Notes under the pieces: model-generated
What the model was told of the DNA's origin: nothing
Databases searched by the model: none
What the model saw: the letters and a program-made list of their open reading frames with translations, nothing else
Shown: piece by piece, positions 48,656-60,528 of the stretch
How positions within the stretch are numbered: position 1 is the stretch's first letter
How the letters are laid out: every line of letters starts with the position of its first letter
Translations under genes and position numbers: made by a program
Source of the DNA: Phaeosaccion multiseriatum
Lineage: Eukaryota > Ochrophyta, other classes
Reading direction: 5' to 3'
Length of the DNA: 64,000 nt
Assembly: GCA_965112735.1 (NCBI GenBank)
Contig: OZ218963.1
Coordinates: 2,604,001 to 2,668,000, forward strand

Positions 48656-51279
48656 TGTGGAAAGTCGTGCTTAGACCTCCACGAAACGGACTAGACACAC
48701 AGATAAGGTAGCAGCACCCCAAAGCTAGCCTGACAGCCGGCCTTGTATCTATTAGCTTATCTATGCACTGTCCTAAACGACCACCTACAGGAGGATAGTG
48801 AGAAACGGGCACCGTTTCTCACTGCGTTGCCTAGGCCTGGGCCACTGACATACGACTGACTTTCCACATCCCCGTCAGCCATCCCTGCACTTCTAACACT
48901 CCCCTGACAAGATTGTTGCGTGTCCCCACGCAACTCAAGCGTTTTCACCTACTGAAGCTCGACTGTAGCAAACCCCTTTATGCTGCTTCCAAAAAAACCG
49001 GATGAGAAATATGCAAAACTCACCCACCAGTGTGTGACGTGGCACTCCACAGGTCACCCTGCCACACACCTGCCACGGCAGGGTGAGAAAGCCCAAGGCC
49101 TCAAACTCACCCTCCGTGGCTGCGCACGGCTGCGCTAGCGCTGGCTCGTCCCCACGTCACCTGCTGTCCCAGCGTTGCAACCGTACGAGGCACTCCATGC
49201 GCGGCCTGCTCCGTCGCCAGCAGCTGGGCCGCCTTCTCGTCCATCAGCTTCTGCAGCCGCGCCTGCGCCGCTTCCACTTGCTGCATCCGATCCTTCAGAG
49301 AGAGAGGAGGCCGGTCCAACCAGGCCGGACGATCCGCTGCAATCTCCTGCTGCCACCGGCGCTGCCTTGCCGGATCACACTTCCTCGCGTCCATCTCCTG
49401 CTGCCACTGGCGCTCCTCCTCAAGCTGCCGCTCTGCCGGATCCCTGACCCCGTCGGGCCTTACCTTGCGCTTCTTCGACCGCCGCCCCCTCCTCTTTGGC
49501 CGCGCACCAACTTCGGTAGTGGAACCAAGACCACTGAGAACACCATTCACCCGCACTACAGGCTGAGCCACAGCCCGCAGTGCGTCCTCCCGCTCTTGCC
49601 AGTCCCGCACTTGCTGTACCCGCGTGCTCTCCGCTTGAGCCTGCGTGTGTACCTCTTGCAGCTTGCGCTGAGCTTCCTCAGCCAAGGCAGCTTGTTGCGC
49701 CTGCTGCCGTCTCTCTTTCTCCCCGACGCGGCGCCTCTCCACCCGCTCCTGAGCCGCACACACACGCGCCCGCTCCAACTGTTCCTCCTCCAGCCAAACA
49801 GACTCGCGCTCCTGCCGCTCCCGCTCGAGGACCGCAGCAGACACTGACCCCTCTGCAAGCGTGACGCCAGCCTGCTCTACCTGCTCCTCCTGAGCCTGCG
49901 CTTGCGCCACCCGAAGCCGAGACTGCGCCGCGGCCGCCACCGTCAGCTCTAGCGTCTGCAACTCCTTCGAGGCTCTGCGCTGTGCTGCCTGCCCTGTCGT
50001 CGTCACGGCCTTCACCAGCTGAGCAAGGACGCGCTTGTATTGCTCAGTGCGCTGCACAAGCGTCACCACCACCTGGGAAGCTGTACCCAAGCCGTACCGC
50101 TTCCCTGCATCCACCATCTTCCTCACCATGGCTCCGGTGGTCGGTTCGGTAGGGCAGCGAGAGAGACAGTGCTCCTTCTTGCAGTGAAAGCACGAAAAGA
50201 CTTGCCCTGCCCCACAGTCGACCTTAGATCGTTTCTGCTTGCTGCCCGACCCCACCTGTGCAGCAGCTACCTGCACCTCCGACTGCTGCCTTGGATCCCG
50301 ACCCAATAGCTGGCCCAGTAGCACCGGAAGTGCTGCAAGGTCCATCCTGATTCCATGCAGCTCCTCCATCAACCGATTGACCATGTCGTGATCCCCCATC
50401 GGTTCCTCCTGGGACCAGCCAGTACGCTTACTCTGTGCCAGCCGATCGCCGCGCTATGCCGGCATCTTCCCTCTTGCTGCGCCCCTGCAGCTGCTCCCTC
50501 CGAGCGTGCCTAATTATGCCTGATATCCGTGCCTGCTGCTGCTGCTGCTGCCTCTGCAGCTGCTGCGGTATCCAACACCTGCTGCTGCGCCCCCTGCCTC
50601 TCCAGCCAAGCCTGCTGTATCTCCTGCCGCTAACCTCTAAATCAGCGGTCCCCTCTGATTAAGTATAGCGGATACCCGTGCCTCCTGCTGCTGCCCCTGC
50701 AGCTGCTGTATCCAATCCTTTGCTGCTGCCCCTGCAGCTGCTCGCCAATCCTTCCGTGCCTCCTGCTGCTGCCCCTGCAGCTGCTCCTTGCAATATCCCT
50801 AGCTACCTCTTGCTGCCGATCCACGGTAGCGCTGCTGTGCCACTCTTTCAAAGCCAACCAATAAATTCTCCCACAAATAAATTCTCCCACCGGTTCCCAA
50901 GCAAAGCTAATTAAGCTAAACGCCCCGGACGGAGCAAGCTGTGGCGTGTCCGTGCCTTGGACACTAACCAAAAACGTCCACGTGCTAGTCTAGCGCACGA
51001 TGAACTCAAAGCCTCCCTCTGCTGAGCCTATTGGCCAAGTGCCAAACTGTCTTCGAGCTTTGGGGTTGTGGAAAGTCGTGCTTAGACCTCCACGAAACGG
51101 ACTAGACACACAGATAAGGTAGCAGCACCCCAAAGCTAGCCTGACAGCCGGCCTTGTATCTATTAGCTTATCTATGCACTGTCCTAAACGACCACCTACA
51201 GGAGGATAGTGAGAAACGGGCACCGTTTCTCACTGCGTTGCCTAGGCCTGGGCCACTGACATACGACTGACTTTCCACA
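48656..51279 (-). mobile_element. Gag-only LTR element G2, TTGT target duplication
   Basis: Complete 2,624-bp element with 213-bp LTRs (48656-48868, 51067-51279). TTGT duplicates at 48652-48655 and 51280-51283, and the empty site is visible in X2 at about 13257-13265 (GCAGTTGTACGC). It is nearly identical to G1 throughout, including the coding frame, so both inserted recently. Confidence 0.95.
49107..50399 (-). CDS. Gag-like coiled-coil protein with variant zinc knuckle (G2)
   Basis: 430 residues, by eye identical to the G1 protein, including the CX2CX3HX4C knuckle and the KRRGRRSKKRKVR patch. Conservation of an intact frame in two separate insertions argues that the protein is used, or that both copies are very young. 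It starts at ATG 50399 and ends TGA. Confidence 0.85.
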   Translation of the reverse strand: MGDHDMVNRLMEELHGIRMDLAALPVLLGQLLGRDPRQQSEVQVAAAQVGSGSKQKRSKVDCGAGQVFSCFHCKKEHCLSRCPTEPTTGAMVRKMVDAGKRYGLGTASQVVVTLVQRTEQYKRVLAQLVKAVTTTGQAAQRRASKELQTLELTVAAAAQSRLRVAQAQAQEEQVEQAGVTLAEGSVSAAVLERERQERESVWLEEEQLERARVCAAQERVERRRVGEKERRQQAQQAALAEEAQRKLQEVHTQAQAESTRVQQVRDWQEREDALRAVAQPVVRVNGVLSGLGSTTEVGARPKRRGRRSKKRKVRPDGVRDPAERQLEEERQWQQEMDARKCDPARQRRWQQEIAADRPAWLDRPPLSLKDRMQQVEAAQARLQKLMDEKAAQLLATEQAAHGVPRTVATLGQQVTWGRASASAAVRSHGG

Positions 51280-54200
51280 TTGTACGCATAGGTGAGCCCG
51301 GCGACGTAATCTGGCCACTGCTGCATCTGTGACTCCACGGTCGTCGCCAACATGTCCTTGATCGTGGCCATGAAGCGCTCCACCTGCCCATTGGCCTGTT
51401 GGTGCATCGGCGTCGTGAACACTTGCGACGCCGATAGAACCCGCATCACATCGCCCATGAGCGCACTGGTGAACTGCGAGCCTTGATCACTCACCAGCAC
51501 TCGGGGCACACCCAGGGTGGTGACGACATGCCGCACGAAGGCCCGAGCAATACCTTCCGCCGTATAGTCCTGTGCCCTCAAAGGCACCACCACTGTCCAC
51601 TTCGTGAACCAATCCTGAAACACCAAGAGGTACTCCTCACCGCCCATGCCCATAGGAAAGGGGCCAGCCACATCAGCGCCCATGACCGCCCAAGGTCCAT
51701 CCACCTTGGAAATGGACGACAGCGGCACAGGCTTTGGCTGCCGGCGAGGAGTCTTGCGTGTCTGGCACGCCAGACAGGAGCGGGCCCAATACAGCGCATG
51801 TGCATTCATCTTCTCCCACCATACGCGCTCTTGCAGCGCGTCTAGCATACGTCCCGGGCCTTGGTGCCCACCTGCGATGGCATCGGTGTGGGCGGCATGC
51901 AGCAAGGCTGGCCGCATCTCCTTGGGCACACATACTTGTAGCCGAGTGTGCCGCACCCGCCACCGAAAGCCCCCAGGAGCCCACTTACGCATCAAGAGCC
52001 CGTCCTCATCCACAAAGAACTCACCCCCACCGGCATCCACCACGCCGCCGGTGGGCCCAGCCTGAACACGGCGACGGAGTGCTTCCAGCTCCGCATCAGC
52101 CCGCTGCGCACGCACCCACCACGCGGCCTCGACATGCAGACTGCCACCCAAAGCTCCAGCCGCTCGTCTGTGCGCCGCGGCAGCAGGCACCGTGCCTGGT
52201 AGAGACCACCCAAACTGTCGCTCTGCCTCTCGTCGATGCCCATCAAGCTCGCGCTGCAAGGTGGACTCCTGCTCCACCGGCTCCTTGGAAACTGAATCCA
52301 CTGCATCCTCAGCTTCATTACCTGCATCCCCTGCTTCTTCCGTGACCAGTAGATCTGCCGTACCAGGCTCCGACGGCGACTCCGCAGCAGGCGGCTCCCC
52401 AGGGGGGGTGATGCGGCCCTCCTCCGGAACAAGCTCCTCACCCTCGGTGGCACCAGCAACGGCAGCTGGACACACCTCCGAGAGCAGACGAGACGCATCC
52501 TCCTCAAGCTCAGCCTCCCATGCAGCCCACGCATGAGCGGCCGCGGCACCCGTTTGCTGAGCCTCCGCTGGTGTGCACATCGAGAAGTAGTCACATGACA
52601 CCTGACGGACTTGCTTCCATGGCAACTCGATCATGGTATCTAGATGACTGGCCAACGCGCCCACCACCTTCCGCTGGCGCTTATATGTCCGCGTGAACAG
52701 CTCCACCACCTGCATCATTGTCTCCCACGAGCACTGCAGTTTGAATTGCAGTTTGGCCAGGTCGAATACCTCCAACGTCTTGGAGTGGACACCAAAGATG
52801 TAGAGCGGTGACACGTGGTCGCGATCGCCCCAATAACCAACCGCGGCCTGCATGAACCTGCCGACTTGCATCTCCTCCTGCTCCGCAGGGGTGTGAGCAG
52901 GGCTCATCGCTCTAAGCTCCACCCCCGGGCCACCATGGACGAACGGCACACACTCCGCCATGCGAGGCCAGAGGCGGAGGAGCGCCGCAGCGTCAGCAAA
53001 CGCGTACTCCTGTTGAGCGGCGGACAGCGGCCGCTTCGTCCAATCGGTGGCCCGCTCCTCCTTGCTAAGGTGTTGCTCCAAAAACATGCTGACAAGGTCC
53101 TGGAGTCCGATGAACTGAGCATGTTCGGGGCACACGCGCTTAAAGAGGTCACTGGTGTCCACCAAGTTGACGATGTGCTGGACATGCTCCGCGAGCGCCG
53201 GCCATCGGCCCAGGGCACGTTGGTCGTGACTCCAGTGGTGAGCCAGCTTCACAATCGAGGGTTCGGCCCACAGGTCCCGCAACACTTGCGCCAGTACCAT
53301 CATACCCCCCGCCTTCTGAAGCGCGTCTAGATCAAGCAAGAGCCCATAGTCACGCGCCACATCCGGCAGCGGCCCAACCTGCACGGCCAATTGCAGCAGC
53401 GACGCGCGCCGTCGGTGACGCGCCCACTCCGAATCCATAGCGACCACTTTGGCTGTGCGCAACTGAGTCGATAGAGCCTGCACGTGCCTCGGCGTAGACA
53501 CGTACGTGCACCTCGCTGCGGAAATGTGGCTCACAAATGGCGGCATCTGACCCGGCTGCCAGGCCTCTATCACAGCCTTCTTCACACCCAGCTGAGGTGC
53601 TCGCGTAGGCTGCCATCCACATTGCTGGAGACGCTGTGTCCAAGCACGCCGAGCAGTACCCTTGCGTGACTGCGTCGCCGACAAGTCCACCTCTGCAGTC
53701 TGCCAGGCTTGTAGGGCCTCCGCTCCGCTCTGCTGCTGGTGGTGGCACCGTTGCTGCTGTTGCTGGGCCGTCACGGCAGGCACAGGAATAGGAAGGCGTG
53801 TGTCGGCTTCGCCCTGCAGCTGTTGCGCCACTGCGAGAAAGCGAAGCAGTGCGCCCTCCGTGGGCTCCTCCCAATGAAGGCTGCACTCGTCCCCTACCAT
53901 CTCCACCAGGTTCAACTGCACCCCCATCGAAGCACACCAGGTGTGCAAGGGCGACGGCCACCCGCACGCAACCATGGCCAAGTCTACCCCCGCATGCGTC
54001 GCCCACTCCTGCACCGGAAGCGCGTTGCGAGAGAGGCAGTCAGGCACCACCATTTGCTTCCCGGGACGATGCACAAACTGCAAGTGGTGCGTAGAGAGCC
54101 GCTCGTACCATCTGAACAGCTTGGAATTGGTATCCTTGTGCCCAGCCAACCACAACAAGGGCTGATGGTCCGTCACCACTGTGGTGGGGTAGTGGCAGAT

Positions 54201-56310
54201 GTACATGGCCAGTTTGCGCACACACCACACCACTGCCAGCAGCTCCAGCTCCGTGCTGCTCAGTCGCGCCTCCGTCTCCGTGGTAGCCCGACTGATGAAC
54301 GTCACCACACGCTCCTCCCCGGTCGCATCTATCTGAGAGAGCACTCCTGCTAACCCTTCCGTCGAGGCATCGGTACTCAGGGTGAAAGTCGTCGCTGGCC
54401 CGTACTCCGGAAAAGCCAGTGCAGGGGAAGACAACAAGTCGGCAACGAGTCCATCCCAAGCTGCATCGTGCGAGGCATTCCAGGCGGTGCTCACGTCGAC
54501 GCCCTTACGCAGCAGCCCATTGAGGGGCCGCACTTTGCGCGCAAACTCCGGAATGAAACGGCGAAAGTAGCTGAGCATGCCAATGAAACGCCGCACCTGC
54601 TTAACTCGATTGACGCCGCCATCCTTCGCAAGCAACCTCAACGGCTTGACCAGCTCTTGCACCGCCGCATGCTTGGCCGGGTCTGTGCGCACCCCATTCT
54701 GATCCAGCAAATGCCCGCAGAACCACACCTCCGGTGCACCCAATACAGCCTTACTCGGCTCCAACTTGAGCTTGTGCTCCACCAACCGCGCAAGCACAGC
54801 ATCCAAATGCTCCAGATGCTGCTCAACCGTAGCCGAAAACACAGCAATATCGTCCACAAAGCATGCCACATGCTCCTGAAGCCCCTTGAGCACCTTGTTC
54901 ATAAGCCGCACAAAGACTGCAGGCGCATTCTTCGCGCCCTGCGGCATCACTCGCCAAGCGTAAGTACCACTGTGGCACACAAAGGTGGATATGTCCTCTT
55001 CCGCTGCTGATGCCATCGACACATTGAAGTAGCCCGACATGATGTCCATCACCGAGAACACCTTGGAGCCACGCATCTCTGCCAGCAGATCATCAATCAC
55101 CGGCATCGCAGGGGCCTCCGTGCGACACGCATCATTCAGCTGAGACAAGTCACACGTCATACGTACCACAGGCGTCCCATCCTCATGACACTTGGTTTTG
55201 CCAGCTGCGTCCGTCTTCAAGACCGCCATCAGCGGAGTGGCCCAGCTGGAAGTGCTGGGGCGAATGATGGCAGCCGCGAGAAGCTTGTCAATCTCAATCT
55301 CAATCCCCCGCCGCAAATGTGGAGGATACCGTCGAGCGGAGCTCCGAATGGGCTGCTGATTCGCATCCTTCAGTCCCCACTCAAAGAAGAGAGTATCCGT
55401 CCGACCGTAGTCACCAGGCCTCTGGCAGAATGCTTGCGACCGAGCACGAAGGATCGCCACCAGTCCCCAGCGTTGCACCTCCGTCCAGGCACCGTCGCCA
55501 ATCGTGATAGCGTGCAGGGGCGACGGTAGCTCCCTGAGCCAGAACTGAGCCCGCTCCGTAGTGAGCTTGGCACGGCGCCGCTGCTCCACAACAAGCTCTC
55601 CTGCATCCCACGACTCCACTCCACCACCAAGACAGTGACTCTCCTGCAGCACCGTTCGCAATTGGATAAGGAGCAGCAGCGCATTGGTCATATCCTGCTC
55701 CACCTTCTCCTGCTGCTGTAATGGGCGACTAGACCACAACGACAAGAGCTGTTGGGCCCATGCTGCCACAGCAACGTCCCCAACGCCGCTCAGACCCGTG
55801 CCAGCGGCTTGGTGTACATGGGGGCGCAGGAGCAGTAGCGCGGTCACAGCCCCTTCCTCCGCCGCAACCAAGCACTCGCGCAGACGTCCATACACTCGCT
55901 CTGACAGGTGAGGATACCACTCCTTGATCAACTGCACTCCTGCCATCAGAGTCCCACCGGACGTGTCACTCTGACTACCGAGTCGCAAGGCACCATCCGT
56001 ATCCAGTACCCACCCATCACCGCGTAGGTCAGTCAATGATGTGCCCACAGCCGCCGACGATGATCCTGCCTCGGACCGTAGTGGCGGTTCCTCCGACGCC
56101 ACTGACGACGCCGCCCCTGTCGCAGGCCTGCTGGTGGAATCATCAGCCACCGCCACGTGGTGGACCTGCAGCTGGCTTGTACGAGGCGGTCGGAGCTCCT
56201 GCAACTGTGTCTGACGGCGTCGCGCTACCGCCGCCGGAGCCACCTGCTGCTGCACCGCATTGGACCGCTGAACCTGCTGAGCTGCCGACGAATCCGCTTG
56301 CTTAAAAGAG
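51280..56310 (-). CDS. X4 Pol: linker, RT, RNase H, exonuclease, integrase core
   Basis: Long open minus-strand frame. From the N-terminus: Gln/Arg linker, RT with FVDD, RNase H, polyQ linker, complete DEDDy exonuclease (DSEW, HDQ and YAFAD motifs), acidic linker, integrase zinc finger and core with D, D and E. It runs to the G2 insertion after VAGLTYAYN. It is closer to X1 than to X2, sharing, for example, NVSMASAAEED where X2 has NVPM. Near 56307 one extra A in an A-run shifts the frame relative to X2, disconnecting it from the upstream part. Confidence 0.92.
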
Positions 56311-56771
56311 CTCTTCCCGCTGGGCCTTGTGCCGTCGCTGCAATGCCCACTGGCGCTGCTGCCGTGCCTGCTGCTGTGCCGCTTGTAACCGCTTGGCCTG
56401 CTGCGTTGCCAACCATGCTGCTGTCTCCTCCTTCGAGTCAACTCGTGGTGTGTCAGCTCGTCTGGCCGGCACTCGCACTGTCCCCCCCCAGGAGGCCGCC
56501 AAGGGCACGCGACGCTCCCGCGGCACCTGTCGTTGCCCCAAGTCGCTCCCCCAAGCGAGACGAAGCCCTCGGCGATGCCAAGCGCAGGAGCCGTCAGCGC
56601 ACAGCTCCCGTCGCAGCGGCAAAACTTGTCGTCGCACTTGCTCATGGCGCTCCAACACTGCTTGCCGATGAACCTGGTCCCACAGCACAGGAGACTCCAC
56701 AAGCATTGATGCCACTCTCCGACGTTGCCGCTGCAATCGCCCAGCACCCACTCGACTCTGACGACACTGAC
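56302..56771 (-). pseudogene. X4 Pol upstream linker, other side of the frameshift
   Basis: Encodes the Arg/Gln-rich linker corresponding to X2 19380-19850 (ending QRRHKAQREELF) in the frame before the A-run indel. It is bounded upstream by the H1 cluster at 56772. Confidence 0.85.
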
Positions 56772-57390
56772 TGTTAGAAGTCGTACTTTTGCTAGACTGA
56801 TACCTCCCGGTCTGAATGACTTCTAACAAGGCTAGTTGTGAGTTCGAACCTTAGCTGTCGCTTGTGAAAAAGCGTATTTTTCGGCGAAAACTGTTACCAG
56901 TGTGGGGCCGGTACCTCCCTCGATTATGAGGAGGAAGGCACCCCCAAGCTGAGCGCTCCGTTCCGGGCCCAAAAGGGGAGAGATAAGAGTCCAATGCTGG
57001 CACCAAGTGTATTAATGACTATGGCTATCCCACCCTAAGACCCTGGACAGCTCCCTTGTTTAAGGAAGCAATCCAATTGGTCTTTACGGGTTCAGGAGTG
57101 CGGAGGGGCCAACCAGGCCCCAAAAGGCCGCGTCCCCACATCATTGACTTACTGTCCTGCCTACCTAATAATACGTAATTGGGCCTAACCCAGCTCCACC
57201 ACACCAGCTTGCTGGCCCATGATGCTGATTCTCAGACTGCGAGTTACTTCTCTCCACTATGTGCGGTGGGGGGGGGGGGGTTCGTCCTCTAGCAACGGTC
57301 TTGTTAGAAGTCGTACTTTTGCTAGACTGATACCTCCCGGTCTGAATTCAGAGGGCAGGTATCAGTCTAGCAAAAGTACGACTTCTAACA
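56772..57390 (+). mobile_element. H1 element with nested L5 solo LTR, TGAC target duplication
   Basis: TGAC flanks at 56768-56771 and 57391-57394; the empty site is visible in X2 (CACTGACTCCCC, about 19839). The left hairpin is collapsed to about 57 bp. The internal region is in plus orientation with AGTTCGAACC near its start and TTTTT 30 nt later, then the L5 insertion, the rest of the internal region with a G run, and a complete right hairpin (57302-57390). Confidence 0.9.
56901..57203. repeat. L5 solo LTR-like repeat, 303 bp, CCAG target duplication
   Basis: Begins TGTGGGGCC and ends CTCCACCACA, flanked by CCAG (56897-56900, 57204-57207). It interrupts an H1 internal region that is whole elsewhere. 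Only a tail fragment (29642-29675) recurs, so its parent element is not in the window. Confidence 0.75.
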
Positions 57391-59116
57391 TGACTCCCCT
57401 TCTTGCCTCGGCGCTGCAAATGCTGAAACCGGGCCTTCACTGTCGGCTGAGGCACCAGAGTCGATGGCACCCCCACCTCAGTCCGTGGGTGCGTCAGGGC
57501 CTGCACCGGCACAGCTTGCAGCGGAAGCGCCGTAGCCCCCAGCTCAGCCTCCTCTGGTACTACCGAGCAGCGAATTACAGGCCCCTGCGGTGGGTACCAG
57601 ACCTGCTCAGCTCCTGCTTCAGCTTCAGACGGCTGCAGCGACACCTCCTCCTCCACCACAGACTCAACCGCCTCCCGCGCCTTGGACCATGGCAGCCTGC
57701 GCGTCACCGCACGCCTCACCATCCCGCCAAGAGCACCAAGCCAGGAGGAGGGGGCCGCTGCAGTCTCCGGCACGGTATCTGAAGAAGCCGGCTCAGCGAG
57801 CATGAGCGCGGCCACCTCAGCACACGCCTCCGAGTCGAGCAAGCAAGAAGCAGTGCCGATGACCTGCCCAGGAACGACCACAATGACCTGATTGTGGTGA
57901 TTCTGCACTATGATTCGGTAACTCTGCCCCCCAGCATACACACCATCTTTGTGCGCCACTAGAACCTGCTCGTGCTCCAGCCACCAGAGAACGTCCGCCT
58001 CCGCTGCCAAGTGTCCGTGAGCGCCCAGCTCCACCACCGCCTGGACACCCTCACCGATGCCCGTAAGCTCGAGGCGAAGGGACCCCGTCTGTCCAGGTCC
58101 CAAGCTCAAAGCCTCCACAGCACGTACCCCCCCAACAGCAGCGTTGCCGTCCACCACTGCCAGCACTTGCACAGCCAAGGCATCGGACGGACGAGCATCC
58201 GACGTGGCCTCCTCCGAAGGAGTCGGAAGTACGTAGAGCTGCTTCGCACGATGATCGACGACTGCCCCTACTTGGGTGAAGAAATCCTGCCCCAAGAAGA
58301 TGGGCCGCGCCAAGTGGTCCACCACATGAAAGGGTAGCACCGGCTGGCACGTCGGCGTGAGTCCCACCTGAAGCCAAACAAGCCCTCTGGACATGGTCTT
58401 GGCACGATTGTCAGCGTAAGACACCTGCACCCCCTTCTGCGTGGCGAGCTCTGACCGCTCCACCGTGCCATCCGCCACCAGTTGATTGAAGCAGGCTGTC
58501 GAGATGCAGCCCGCTCCTGTGCACCCACTGTCCATCAAGGCTGTAAAGGCGCTCTTCTCCACGGCGTCGGCGGCACTGGCATCCCGTGGAGCGGTAGCAG
58601 CCAAGCAATGCCGAGCGTCACTGACCTTCACTGGCGAGCGCACCGTAACCTCGATCGTGTGGCCCCGCCCTGCTGGGACTGCCGTACGACCCGTGGCAGC
58701 CACCGCTTCGGCAATCTCAGCTCTCCGCACTGCTGTCTGCAAGGCGGCCACCCCCCCCGGAGCGTCCTCCATCCGCACACGGTAGAGAGCCAAGGCAGCG
58801 CGTTGCACACACCCCTCACACATATCACACTCACTGTCAACAGCCGACGCACAGGCACAAGCTCCCGGACTGGGGGGCTCCTTGAGCAGAGCGACTCCCG
58901 CGCCAGGCTCCAAGGCTACTGCATGACAAGCACGCACAAACGGATCAAGGGCTAGCGTGTGCAGCCCCGCCTCCTCCGTCAACACAGCCGTGAAAGCAGC
59001 CTCCTGCTGATGCTGCTGTGCTGCTGCTGTCGCACGAGCACGCTGCCTCCGCTGCTTCCTCCGTACCCGCAGTCGAAGAGCCACTGCGCGCCTCGCTGCA
59101 TCCTGCTGCTCCTGTG
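57391..59116 (-). CDS. X4 protease and flanking regions (5' truncated)
   Basis: Minus-strand frame, open to the C4 LTR at 59117. The N-terminal part is Arg/Gln-rich, with a Cys cluster (CDMCEGCVQR) like that of family F. The retropepsin has active site MDSGCTG and closing RPIFLGQDFFTQVG. The downstream block (QSYRIIVQNHHNQVIVVVPGQ) continues to the H1 insertion at 57390. Processing of Pol is its expected role. The zinc-like CX2CX2C cluster ahead of the protease is shared by X and F and is unassigned. Confidence 0.88.
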
Positions 59117-59177
59117 TGTGCTAAGCTGAGATAGTAGAAACGTTAAGGGGTTTGGACTAAGTATATGCTGCGCCTAT

Positions 59178-60293
59178 TGTAAGAAGGCATCCTTTTGCTA
59201 GGCTGGCAGCTATCCACTGAATATTCACGGGGGTAGCTGCCAGCCTAGCAAAAGGATGCCTTCTTACATGCCTGTCAGTTAAGGTCGATCCTTCCCCCCC
59301 CTTCGAAAACTCCTCCGAAAACCTTGGGGGGGTAACTACCTAGGACTTCTCCCACACCGAGCCCGTTACCTCGAATTTCAGTGTCATGCCCAACTTTCGC
59401 CCTCGGAAATTTTCTCACCATCCTCAGAATCGAACCCCGTCTGGGCATGTAAGAAAGCATCCTTTTGCTAGGCTGGCAGCTATCCACTGAATATTCACGG
59501 GGGTAGCTGCCAGCCTAGCAAAAGGATGTCTTCTTACATGCCCAGACGGGGTTCGATTCTGTGGATGGTGAGAAAATTTCCGAGGGCGAAAGGTGGGCAT
59601 GACACTGAAATTCGAGGTAACGGGCTCGGTGTGGGAGAAATCCTAGGTAGTTACCCCCCCAAGGTTTTATGTAAGAAGGCATCCTTTTGCTAGGCTGGCA
59701 GCTATCCATTGAATATTCACGGGGGTAGCTGCCAGCCTAGCAAAAGGATGCCTTCTTACATGCCTGTCAGTTAAGGTCGATCCTTCCCCCCCCTCCGAAA
59801 ACTCCTCCGAAAACCTTGGGGGGGCAACCACCTAGGATTTCTCCCACACCGAGCCCGTTACCTCGAATTTCAGTGTCATGCCCACCTTTCGCCCTCGGAA
59901 ATTTTCTCACCATCCACAGAATCGAACCCCGTCTGGGCATGTAAGAAGACATCCTTTTGCTAGGCTGGCAGCTATCCACTGAATATTCACGGGGGTAGCT
60001 GCCAGCCTAGCAAAAGGATGCCTTCTTACATGCCCAGACGGGGTTCGATTCTGTGGACGGTGAGAAATTTCCGAGGGCGAAAGTTGGGCATGACACTGAA
60101 ATTCACGGGCTCGGTGTGGGAGAAATCCTAGGTAGTTACCCCCCCAAGGTTTTCGGAGGAGTTTTCGGAGGGGGGGGAAGGATCGACCTTAACTGACAGG
60201 CATGTAAGAAGGCATCCTTTTGCTAGGCTGGCAGCTACCCCCGTGAATATTCAGTGGATAGCTGCCAGCCTAGCAAAAGGATGCCTTCTTACA
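59178..60293. mobile_element. Array of four H2 internal regions and five hairpins, CTAT target duplication
   Basis: Hairpins of 91 bp at 59178, 59448, 59670, 59940 and 60203 are separated by internal regions alternating minus, plus (truncated), minus, plus. CTAT flanks the block (59174-59177, 60294-60297) and removal restores the C4 LTR. The first four hairpin centres have one orientation and the fifth the opposite. Nothing is coded. Confidence 0.95.
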
Positions 60294-60528
60294 CTATGGT
60301 GGGGCGTCAGTGTCCGTATTGATAATATATCTCTACTACTTGCTGATGCAAAGCTTGTGCCCACAAAGAGGAGGGTGAAACGCCAGAGCCGTTGATCCCC
60401 CTCGGGGCGTGCCTAGGAAACCGACATTCTTATTATACCCCAGAATGTGTGACCGGAAACCCTCAGGCAGGACAATCTACCACACTACCCCCAAGCGACA
60501 GTTCGAGCCGACTGGGAAGTAAGTGTGT

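Larger units (their letters stand above)
47404..59116 (-). mobile_element. Ty3/gypsy element X4 with exonuclease domain, split by G2 and H1
   Basis: Minus-oriented X copy: 3' LTR 47404-47598, integrase end 47637-48655, G2 (48656-51279), main pol 51280-56310, upstream pol to 56771, H1 cluster (56772-57390), protease region 57391-59116. It is cut at 59117 by the LTR of C4. Removing G2 and one TTGT joins the integrase frame exactly. It is the most complete X copy in the window, lacking only Gag and the 5' LTR. Confidence 0.92.

Noticed and set aside
59178-60293. CRISPR array (regular 91-bp repeats with spacers)
   Set aside because: Repeats are palindromic transposon termini, spacers are one shared sequence in alternating orientation, and the genome is eukaryotic.
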